Position numbers and translations under genes: made by a program. 64,000 nucleotides of DNA from Trissonchulus latispiculum (taxonomy: Eukaryota; Nematoda; Enoplea; Enoplida; Ironidae), in the NCBI GenBank assembly GCA_030248195.1, contig JASAND010028097.1, forward strand, positions 1 to 64,000, written 5' to 3'. Under the pieces are notes generated by a model, which saw nothing but the letters and a program-made list of their open reading frames with translations, made no database searches and was not told the origin of the DNA. Within the stretch, counting starts at the first letter, position 1; every line of letters starts with the position of its first letter. Shown here piece by piece: positions 11,151 to 22,400 of this stretch.

Positions 11151-12354
11151 ATATACGTATATAAAATGTATATATATAGTTATATATAGAAAATGGAAAT
11201 TAATTTAACATCAAATATTATAAAGCATTCTATAGCGTAGCCGATGAATTATTAAGAATTGAAGATCCGAAGACCGATTTTATTGCAAAGACAAAGGATT
11301 TCTTCAACTTCTGGGGTGTTCCACCTCCCAGACCCCGCTGAAAAAATTTTACAGCCCCCCGTCACCAAATCATGGATCATCCAGTGGTCTGAGGTAGCTA
11401 AAACATATGCTATATATATAGGTTTTCGGGGTCGCAGAGCTCGAATTTGGCATTTTTGCTGTGGCAGCCAGCCCACATCTTTTTACAAAAAGTTGTGGCT
11501 GATTTTTTTGCGCAAACGTTCGCAAAAAATAACCCAACGCGGGCCAGCCAAGAGGTCATGGCAATGTATCCAATATATGGCTAGATAGTGCAGAGTGTGG
11601 ACATGTTTCATGGATAATATCGGTTATCTAACCGAAGTTCGTATAGTAAGTAGGTAATAGCAAAATTTTTAATTTTGGTCCGGAGTTGTCCGAGGGTCGG
11701 TTTTAGGGTGGGTCGACTATTTTGAGTACCCTGGTCGAAGGAGTTGGGCCTCGGCGGTCAAGTCAAACTTATATATGTTATGTTGAGGTTGGGACCTCTG
11801 GCTATTACCGCGCCAAAGATTTTCCAGCGGCTTGTTACTTATTCTGTAGGTGGGTGATTTTTTTGTGAATTTTCTGGGAGATTTTTTGTTAATCTTGCTG
11901 TAGTAGGTTCCTAAGAAGACTCCTGTAAAAATTACAGGAATTTTTGTAGTTGTCCAAAGACGTGCTCCTGTGCGATCACTCCTGTATTTTTCGCAAACTA
12001 ATTTTTGTATTTTTACTGACAATAGCTAGCATGCACTGTAAAAGTTTATTTTATCGCAAAAATAAGCACCAGTGTTGAAAAGGGCGAAAATTTAGTAAAA
12101 ATCTCTGTCGAGGCCGGAGCATTTTTGAAAATTTCGCATTCTGAGCGATTTCTTCTTTTTGGTATCAAATTTGTCACCCGCTTTTTTGGGGTGGGGAAGG
12201 GGTTTATGCTCCCCCCTAGCTTACTTCTATGCTGAAAATGGGGGCATAGTTTTTAATAAAATTTTGCAAATTTTATGTGCTTTTGTGTAAAAACTGCTAA
12301 AATCGCTAAAAAGGTCTAATTTTAGATATTTTCTAAGCTAAAGTAGCAGACATT
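11151..12354. other. Intronic repeat-derived DNA without a supported gene
   Basis: Holds a decayed copy of the TTCTGGGG...CCCCAGACCCC hairpin around 11308-11337 and AT-rich DNA with G-rich patches. No exon with flanking splice sites and recognisable similarity was found. Confidence 0.4.
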
Positions 12355-12687
12355 AGGGTAAAGGTTTACCCCAGGAGAAATCTCTGTCCTGCCACAAGAC
12401 ATGGGGTGCCGGTGCTCATCCCCGGATTCTCAGCCGTAGAGCCAGGAGTGTCACCTCAAATGATGACTGCATCCGTGGAAGGGGGACCGGCCCTTTTACA
12501 CAGACTCCTGTGACCTTGCCCGCCGTAGTGATACCCATTTACCGACCGGATGAGGATGGATAGCTGGGTTGCCTAGAGCCGAGAAAGCTTCGTGGCCTAC
12601 CGGGATCGAACCACCGACCGTAAGATCGGAAGTTCTGACCAGCGCCTTAGACCACTCGCCTTAGACCACTTGGCCATCCCGACTCCG
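12355..12687 (-). mobile_element. tRNA-derived SINE
   Basis: Read on the - strand from 12687, it starts GTCGGGATGGCCAAGTGGT (box A-like) and reaches GGTTCGATCCCGG (box B-like) about 80 bases later. This is the layout of a tRNA-derived RNA polymerase III promoter. The tctaaggcg stretch is locally duplicated. The ~230-bp body contains CCTCAAATGATGACTGCA in + orientation, which is shared with a fragment at 54831-54960. Confidence 0.75.
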
Positions 12688-13270
12688 ACATTGGAAACTT
12701 TTTCGAAAATTTAGAGTAAAATTAGCTAAATTTGGCAATTTTTCGGCTTGTGTGAAGGATGTCGAAATTTATGGGGGGCTTCTCGCATGGGAGGCACCAG
12801 AAGTAAGCCAGCCCACGAGTAGAATAAACACAGGTAGGTTGTTTGTTTTAATTTTGATCTTAAACTTTAGCGAGGGTGCGGGAACCCTTCATAGTTACGA
12901 CTTATATACTTAGAGGCACCGGAGAACTCTGTGATTAGCCAAAACAAATTTAATTGGATGGAGAAGTTCAGAGCTTTTTAAATCTCTATATATATATACG
13001 CCAAGACCTTCGACTGATACCAAACAGTCCTTATAAAAGTGAACTTTGAAAATCCGATTTGTTTGACTATCAAACGGTTGGGAATTTATATAGTTCCTAG
13101 GCAAAATAGTGGGGTACCGGATCCTGTCAAGCCGGTGATCCACGGAGGCGAGTGTCAATGAGTCCAAGATAAACATAACGTAGTAAGTTACGTATATATA
13201 TATACAATATAATAAACATAACATAACATGTCTAATTATTTTTGATTTTGAATGATTCGATAATGTTTAG
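12688..13270. other. Intronic DNA before the first firm ceramide synthase exon
   Basis: AT-rich, with short TA runs near 12990 and 13195. It ends in the acceptor taatgtttag at 13261-13270. No further exon is seen. Confidence 0.5.
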
Positions 13271-13451
13271 ATTGGTATGTGGGCATGCCCATTCCTTGGG
13301 ATATAAGCATCATGTATATGATACAGTTTGCCTTCTATGTACATTCCTTTTACTGCACGCTATATCTGGACGTGTGGCGAAAAGACTCAATTGTCATGAT
13401 TATGCATCATTGCCTTACTCTTACACTCATCGGTTTTTCCTATGCTGTTAG
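13271..13451 (+). CDS. Ceramide synthase exon: start of TLC domain
   Basis: 181 bp between the tttag acceptor and a gtccgt donor. It encodes WYVGMPIPWDISIMYMIQF, which aligns to the W-x-x-x-P...YY...E-L-x-FY region. A membrane span, DVWRKD and the catalytic-type His-His pair follow. It ends in phase 2, with AG completing Arg in the next exon. Confidence 0.88.
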
Positions 13452-16400
13452 GTCCGTACAAAGTCTGAATTTGCGTTGTTTTTGATTATATACTCTGTTT
13501 GTGTGAGGCGTACTTTAGGCGTAACAAGTGGGACCGAAGGAACGGGGTACATCCCCAAAACAGGTTATTTTCTTGGGATTTTTTTCCGGGGCGGGGGGAA
13601 GGCTTCCGAGGGAGCCGGGCGCGGGGGGATGTTTTCCAAATATGTGCTGGTGCAAAAATTTTTTTCATAAATAGATGACTTAAATTAAGCAGTTTAAGTT
13701 AAGTCGTTTAATCTGCTAAGCCGTTTAAGTAGTTTAAGCCGTTTATTTGTATTTTGTTAAACGAATTTTTTAAGAAGTTTAAGTAGTTTAAATTCAGTCG
13801 TTTACTTAAGTATATAGTTTACGTTTTTTGTGGAACGACCCCAAGAGAACAGTTACGATGGCGTTTTCTGCACTTTTAGCGCGCTTTCAATGTATATTTT
13901 ATGTACACACAACGCTGGGCTTTTTCTAGGCGAAAAAGTGGGGGTGGGGAGAGTGGGGGGGAGCCCCCCACTAGTGAGGGGGGACCTAAAAGTGGGGGGA
14001 ATCTAAAATGGTCTAAAATCGCTAAAAATGCAGTAAAAAAATAGCCTGTTTTCTACATACTCTGCTATAACTATGCATCAAATTAAAAGTGCTCGAAAAT
14101 TGAGTTTGAGTACCAAAACAGACGATTTTTGAGCAAAAAATTCCGGCGAAGCCGGAAAATTTTTGCAAATTTTGACTAAAAATCCTTAAAATTTAGCATT
14201 TTCTGGGCACCTTATAGTGAGTGGGAGGGGAGAAGCCAAAAAAAGTGGGGGTGGGGCCGAGTGGGGGGAAGGGGGTCGAGTGGGGGGGACCCCCTGCCAC
14301 CCCCCCCCGTAAAAAAGCCCAGCAACGTACAAAGTTTTTTATCGGGATGGTTTTGACAATACTGAACATGACTAACACAGACCTGCGGAGCAGTCTGCCA
14401 TGCTAGGGCTATCATAAAATACTGTTCTAAACCTAGCATATTATTGCATATTCTGGCTTTATTATAATATACTAAATATCTGCTGCCAGCGTTAGTTCTG
14501 TACCGAATTATCGATAATACTCTGTTTCGCGCCGTAACAGGACGAATTTTTGCAACATTTGGGTTGAGCCCGCCTAGACCTACTAAATCCAGGTCAGGTA
14601 GGGCGGGGTATGAGCAGTTTGAATAATTTTATGGCGCTAAACGTTCTAAAACAACGCTAGCGCTAAACGGTCTGGCTTTTTCCTACAGGGGGGGTGGGCC
14701 CCCCCCCCAGAAATCCGTTCCCTCCCCCCAGACTGGGCTCGCCCCCCCCAGAATCGCCCCCCCCCCCCAGGATTCGGGCCTTCCCCCCCCAGAACCCCCC
14801 CTGCCTTAAAGTGCCCGGAAAAATAGGGGTTTTAGGGCAAATTTTGAAAATTTTTTCCGGCTTCGCCGGATTGTTACCCATTTTTAAGCATTTTTTAGCT
14901 ATTTTAAGCTTAAATTTAAGTTAAAAATAGTTAATTTTTTTGCTCAGCAGCAAAAAATAGCTATTTTAGATATTTTTCTAAAAATTTTTCCCCCCCCCCC
15001 CCCCCCCCCAGAAATCCGAGCCCCCCAGACTTCCCCCCCCCCCCCAGAAATTTTTGCCTAGGAAAAAGCCAGAAACGTTCTAAAACAACGCTAATAGGGT
15101 CATAAAAGTGAGTTTTCAGAGTTGAATTGCCCATTTCAGCGAAATTCAAAGTGATTTTTTATTTGGGAACTTGTTCCCAAAAACTCAGGTAGCCCAGGAC
15201 GAAGCATGAGAGCTAGCAGAAATAGGATATGTGGTATCGTGAGCAGTTCAGTGCCTTACCTACCAACCATAATTAGGGACTTAGAAATTTTCCCTTCAGA
15301 TTTTCCAAGATCAAGTCAAAACTTACATAGAGGTCATTTTAGGGTGGTTGTCTTATTGGTCTGGCGCCTTGTCTTCGCCAGATGCTATATAACTATATAA
15401 CCCAAACTAATATATGTGGCTAAGGCCTTCTACTTATAATGTGCCAAGTTTGGCTCGAAACGGCCGAAGCAGTTGGTAGATCTGGCTCAGATATTTGGGC
15501 ACTTTGCCTTTGATTTTTTGGGAACCTGACTATACTGGGCTTATTCTACGGGGGGGAGGCGGGGGGCCCCCATAAACACCCGTCCCCCCAAAAAATCGGG
15601 TGATTGTTTGGTATGCGCACACCTTACAAAATTTTCATCTTTCTCAAAACCATCTACTTTGGTATGCGCACACCTTACAGATTCGGAGGCATACGGTAAA
15701 ATGCATCTACTTCGGTATACGCACACCTTACAAAATTGAAATTTTCCCAAAACCATCTACTTTGGTATGCGCACACCTTACAAAACAGTTCTCTACTGTA
15801 TCTTTCGTATTATTTTCTGGTCAGTTTTCATGTTTATTGTTTATTTCAGGTTAATTTCTTGCTTAATGGAGTTCACAAGTTTCACAATTATTGAAATTTT
15901 CAAATTCAAAGAAGCGAAAAACGGAACACTATAAAACATTTTAAGTCCAAGTTTAGTATCTCATTTAAAATTTTTGGTAAAGTCGAAAACAACTACAAGT
16001 TTCAGTTTCAGAGAACAACTATATATAGTCCCGGTCACAAATAACTTTCTTATTTTCGCGAATATTCGTAGTTTCTCGAAGACATTCGACACCAAAAATT
16101 TTGATGAGTGATCTCGAATGGGCGAATGAAAAGTCCTTTGTGTATTTCTTCGTATTCACACCAGGAAACTCTTCCTAATTTTTTTATACGTGACGCCGGT
16201 AGAAAATAGAAAAGTTACTTTTGTGAAAACTGCAAGAAGCCCCGCTAGTGAGTTGACCACACAGAAACATTCTTTTACAGAACTACAAAAATTCCTGTAA
16301 TTTTCCACTCTTTTTAGGATACTGTTGGAGCTTGGCCATCTGCTAGATGAGGTGCTGACTTTTATTTTTGCTAATTACTATTATTATTATCATAGATTAA

Positions 16401-19400
16401 ACTATCATAGAAATCATTAAACCCAATAATAATAATAATCATAGGGGTCGCGGTAGCGACCCCTATAATATGAGTGAAAATGGTCGAATGACCGTGTAAA
16501 ACAAGGCTGCGCAGAAGCTGCGCAGATTCCTGCGCAGATCCTGCGCAGATTATGTGCGCAAAAAATTGTACGTATCGAGTTTAGTATGGTCCTGAAGTTT
16601 CATCGCCGTACCACTTTCCGTTAAAAAGTTATGCCAAAAATCGCTTACGAGAGTGATGTTTTTTTTCCGGTTTCTCGCTTTTGATGTCTCATAAGGGGGT
16701 TTTGTAGCTTGAATAACTACAGATAGAAAAATTTTTGCCTATGAAACCCATATATATTCTTGTAGTACAAATCAAAAATAAGAAAATAAGCTAGTTTTTA
16801 TGCCTCCCAGAGCCGGAAAAAATTTTTGGCTGGGGGCCAAAGTCGGCCAAAACGCTAAAATGGCCAAAAAGTATGCTTCAAAGGCGCCTTAATAAGTCAG
16901 ATTGGGCTATATATGGGGTAATACTGACTATATGGTTAAACAGTACACATATTGGGGTCGTTCAAATGCTATATGATTTTCCGTCTTTTTGCGTAATTTT
17001 TCGGTACTGGCCGGCCAAAGTTGGTGAATTTTGGGTCGAAATTTGAACTTAATTTTTTTCGCTTATTTTGCTACATGGGTGGCTCAAATTTTGCATACAA
17101 AGGTTTTTTGGGACGGAGAATCGATTCCCGCTAACAGTTTTGGGCGGCGAGTAGCCCAAGGTGCTGGGCTGGTTCCACTTGACCGTCTGAGGGGTCAGTT
17201 CGGTAACCGCTTCCTGGAGGTCCATAGTAGGCTTTACTTTGCCTCTCCAAACTTTGTCTATAGGGGTTTTCTGGTGCGCCCAGCTCATTCCCGGTGTCCG
17301 TTTTGCCGTCTGACCCACCCATCTTGCTGTGCTGGTTCCACTTTGCCGTCTGGAGGGTCCGGTCGGTACCGACTTCCGGGAACACCATATAGGGCTGTAC
17401 ATAGCCTCTCAAAACATTGTCTATAGGGGTTTTCTGGTGCGCCCAGCTCATTCCTGGCATCCATTTTGCCGTCTGACCCACCCATCTTGCTGTGCTGGTT
17501 CCACTTTGCCATCTGGAGGGTCAGGTCGGTGGGAGGAAATGGGGTCAAAAATGAAATTTTCCAAAAGTGGTCAAATTTGGTATCAAATGAAAGCCCTCAG
17601 CGAGCTGAGCAACTTTTGTCATAGAACTGCATGCTCAAAGTGGCTGTGGTGGGGTGGGGTGGGGACTTAGGCGATTTTGGGTCAAAAATGAACTTTTTCA
17701 AAAGTGGTCAAATTTGATACCAAATGAAAGCCCTAAGCGAGCTGAGCAACTTTTGTCATAGAACTGCATGCTCAAAGTGGCTATAGAGTGCTGTGGGTGG
17801 GGTGGGGTGGGGACTTAGGCGATTTTCGGTCAAAAATGAAAATTTCCAAAAGTGGTCAAATTTGGTATCAAATGAAAGCCCTCAGCGAGCTGAGCAACTT
17901 TTGTCATAGAACTGCATGCTCAATGTGGCTGTAGAGTGCTGTGGTGGGGTGGGGTGGGGACTTGGCGATTTTCGGTCAAAAATGAAATTTTCCAAAAGTG
18001 GTCAAATTTGGTATCAAATGAAAGCCCTCAGCGAGCTGAGCAACTTTTGTCATAGAACTGCATGCTCAAAGTGGCTGTGGAGTGCTGTGGTGGGGTGAGG
18101 TGGGGACTTAGGCGATTTTGGGTCAAAAATGAAATTTTTCAAAAGTGGTCAAATTTGATACCAAATGAAAGCCCTAAGCGAGCTGAGCAACTTTTGTCAT
18201 AGAACTGCATGCTCAAAGTGGCTATAGAGTGCTGTGGGTGGGGTGGGGTGGGGACTTAGGCGATTTTCGGTCAAAAATGAAAATTTCCAAAACTGGTCAA
18301 ATTTGGTATCAAATGAAAGCCCTCAGTGAGCTGAGCAACTTTTGTCATAGAACTGCATGCTCAAACTGGTTGTGGAGTGCTGTGGTTGGCTTGCTTGCTA
18401 CTGTTGAAAGATATCTACGTATATATGTATATATTGTAGCTTTAGGAGCATACATATATAAAATAATAGAAAACAAGAACAAAAAGTGCTCCTTCGTCGC
18501 ATGTAAAATACATATGAGTCTTCGTAGGCAGGTTGTACATAAGCAAAAACTAGCCTGTAAAATACATATGAGTTCCGTAGGGAGGTTGTAAATTAAGGAA
18601 AACAAGTTGCAACCGCTTAACATATGAGCCTGTCCTACAACGAGGCTCATATTGGCGTCACAGTGCATACCACATTAAAGCCTCATTAAAGAACCTCAGC
18701 TTCATCCACATTACGGAAAAATGAATAGACATTGTGGCCCAGAAGAAATGGACTGAAGTGAACTACGACTGCTCAAGCTGAACTGTACATGCATCCTGAT
18801 GTTTCCTGAAACACTATATATGGCACACCTAATATTTCGCGATATGTACGCTGTGGTACACGGTACACCTAATGCATTCTCGAAACACTTTCACATACAC
18901 ACGCAGAATGCGTTCCCACTTGGCTGTGAGTCAGAGCGCCTCATGGCGTACCGTATTGAGCATATGCACACTATAATGACTGATCAACAAGCTATGTGAA
19001 GGATAATTTGTAATGAAAGGCTTTATGCAGTATGTATTTATATAAAAGTAAAATATATATATCTGCAAATTATTCGTATTATGACATACGCCAATATGAG
19101 CCTCGTTGTAGGACAGGCTCATATGTTAAGCGGTTGCAACTTGTTTTCCTTAATTTACAACCTCCCTACGGAACTCATATGTATTTTACAGGCTAGTTTT
19201 TGCTTATGTACAACCTGCCTACGAAGACTCATATGTATTTTACATGCGACGAAGGAGCACTTTTTGTTCTTGTTAAATTAAATAATTAAATTATGAACCC
19301 GATAAACAAGAAATAATTGAAACTGACCAGAAATAAAAGAAAATATACAGTAGAGAACTGTTTCGTAAGGTGTGCGCATACCAAAGTAGATGCATTTTAC

Positions 19401-22400
19401 CGTATGCCTCCGAATTTGTAAGGTGTGCGCATACCAAAGTAGATGGTTTTGAGAAACTTGAAAATTTTATAAGGTGTGCGCATACCAAACAATCACCAAA
19501 AATCGTTCTCCCCCAAAAATCGCCCCCCCCCAAAAAGTGGGTGCCCCTTTTAGTACCAACTTTTGCCCTGAAAAAATCGCTCAGAAGGCCCAATTTTCAA
19601 AAAATTTCCGGCTTCGCCGGAGATTTTTAGTCGATTGTTGCCTTTTTAAGCGCTATTTTTGCACTAAAAATGAACTTTTTTGGCGATTACTATAAAAATA
19701 GCGCTATTTTTAGCATGTTTTTACAAAATTTTGGAAAAATTTTCGCCCCCCCCCCAAGAATGACTCGCCCCCCGAGGGCCCCCCCCAAGAAAAATTCCCT
19801 AGAATAAGCCCAGCTATATATATATACATATATATGTTATGACTACATATGTTGAGAACTTGAGATGGATGTCAGTATACAATTCTTGTGTTTGTTTTTA
19901 GATATCATGCAATTGGTTCTCTAGTTCTCCTTTTCCATGACTTTAGTGACATCGTTTTGGAATTTACCAAGCTGAACGTCTACTTTAAAAAGAGAGGTGG
20001 TAAAGTAGCGTTCTGGATTCACGAGATTGCCTCCTCCGTTGGATTCCTGATTTTTGCTGCCTCTTGGTAAGATTTAAATATTTAGAAACGGAATTGGATA
20101 CGCAAGTAATAAGACCGCAGTAAATAGTCCCTAGACGCAGTAGAGACAGGGAGAGAGACAGGAAGTGTGGATGGGAAGGACAACCTGGCATGAGAGAATT
20201 TTTCGTCGGTTTCTCTTGAGCTTTTCCGAAATTTTAATTGAATTCTTAAGGTTTCTAGCTCTGAAGCGTTAAGTTATATGTTATTGGAAACTTTGCCCGC
20301 TCCGGAGTGGGCTGTCGGAGCACCGGAGCTCAGCGGAGCTCTGATTGCTAGTAGAGGTAAAAATTGAAAATTTTGATTTGGGAAACAAATTGTCTATTAT
20401 AAGGGGCACGATAGCGCTGGTTGTAAGTGACAAGAGGGCTAGAAATGCGCACTATTATGGATCAGCTTCGTGAATAACCCATACTCGCGTTCACTCATGC
20501 TTCAATCCACACCATTGACATATAGCATATAAGCTACATATTTCCGTTTTCCAGCTGATTTTGAAATATTAAACTTATTATATGGGGGCTCAAGAGCGAC
20601 CCATGAGTGTAAAAGGTGTTGCGCGGCCCTTTGTGGCTCGGTCGATCACCGTACCGGCTTAATGCTGAACGAAACTCGGCAAGTTTGGTATCATTAGAAT
20701 CGACATAACAAATACAACAAGTTTCAAAAAAGTTTCGGTCAAAATTTTCAACTTTGGAAATTTTCGCTTCCGGACCACTTAGGTCCGTTTGTTTGTTTGT
20801 GTAAGTCACGTTTGGAAAAAGGCAATTTTGTGCAGAGATGGTTGAAAGATGTGAACGTTTTCATCCGGAAAGGTTTATATTTGCTGAACGCGCATATGGT
20901 CCTATGCCTTTGGCTATATTTTTTCGCTGCCCGGCCCGGCATGCCATCTGTGCAGCCGGCCAAATGTGGCCTCAGAGCCTTTTTCAACAAAAAATCGGCA
21001 AATTTTTTGTCACGTCTACAGGGCTCTAGAAAGAACGTAGAGACAAACGGTTTGATGCATGTTTGAGTACGGAGGGGAGTCTAGCGCTTTACGTTGGCCG
21101 ATTTTGGATGTAGGTTCTGGACCGTTTAAGGTGCTGGTATCGTTTTGTGCAGTGCTTTTGTGCGTACTTTTTGAAACGCCATAACTTTCGCAATTTTGTG
21201 AGTTGGAAAGAGCTTTATACATCATTTTAAAGCTTATAATCTGCAGATTCTCATGAGAGCACGTAACTAGTAAAAGTCCGGAAAAAATAGCTAAAATTTT
21301 CTAACATACTGACTACTGACATCTCACAGGCTGAATATAGACCAAAAATTTTTGAACATCGATTTCTCAAAACTGTGGAATCGGCCAAAATTTTTTCTTG
21401 TACTGTCCTATAAAGGACATGTGGGCCGAGGGACATTTTTTTGGATTTGGCTCAGCAGGTCGTAACGGTCAAGAAAATCCATTAAATGTGCGATGACACG
21501 AAATTTCGCAACTTTGCATTGAGTTTTCTCGCAACTGGAGACGTTTTAGCTCAAACCAAGAAAAATGTCCCTCCACAATAGTGCGAATTCTCATTCTGCC
21601 AAAAATCACGCGAATCCATTGGGTAGTTTTTGAGAAATCGATGTTCAAAACAAAATAATCGCAGTTTTGCCAAAATGGCTTTTCGGCCAAATTTCTAGCT
21701 TAGAGCAACAAACTCCGGCTAATAGGCATTGATAAAATGTGCAATGAGACTGTGTATCGATCGAGTATAAATAAAACAATATTGTTCGTACGATTTGGCA
21801 GTAATTTTGAAAAAACTGATTTTCTCGAAAACGGCCATTTTTGGACCCCAAAAACCGTTTTTTGCTTATACTGACTTAACCACTAGAGATAGCTCAAAAG
21901 TTGTAAAAGCAAAAATGTTCATTTTTGTGCCCTCTTTCCAGCCATACCAACCAATCTGGTGTCTCGACTATGTGCTGAGAGAATAATGGCAAAAACCAGA
22001 AATTTCTTATCTTTGCACCTAAAAATGCGGGACTGGTCCCGGAATGTTAAAGAGCACCGAAATAGTATATTTGAAAAGTTTCATCCACTTTCATAAAGAA
22101 TTAAATCCTATAGGGTCAAATTTACACAAAGCGATACCAGCACCTTAAAGCGGCCGGCACAAGTTTGGTCGGTCCAAATGGCCGTTTTCGGAATCTTTTT
22201 CAGTCCCGAGGCCCGACTCCTCACAAAATAGTAAAAATAGGCCTAAATATGCTGTTTTGGGCCATTTAGCAGTACGCATAAGGGTTATCGGAGTCGCTGA
22301 ACACGATGAGCATAGTTGCAGCGCTGTGTGGTGCTACTGCTGTACTGTTACGCGTCAACCACAGCATGGCGGCTGTAGACTTATTGCAGACGGTTAAAGA

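Larger units (their letters stand above)
15535..19813. mobile_element. 4.3 kb inverted-repeat element with CTGGGCTTATTCTA termini
   Basis: The termini CTGGGCTTATTCTA (15535-15548) and TAGAATAAGCCCAG (19800-19813) are perfect inverted repeats flanked by the 5-bp duplication CTATA. Subterminal arms of about 250 bp hold four copies (left) and three copies (right, inverted) of the word GGTATGCGCACACCTTA. The interior carries a solo foldback arm (16434-18385) and a near-perfect foldback element (18472-19274). It lies in a ceramide synthase intron. Confidence 0.85.

Noticed and set aside
18345..19281. Two matching ~60-residue frames with Cys-rich ends
   Set aside because: They are the same arm sequence of a foldback element read on opposite strands.
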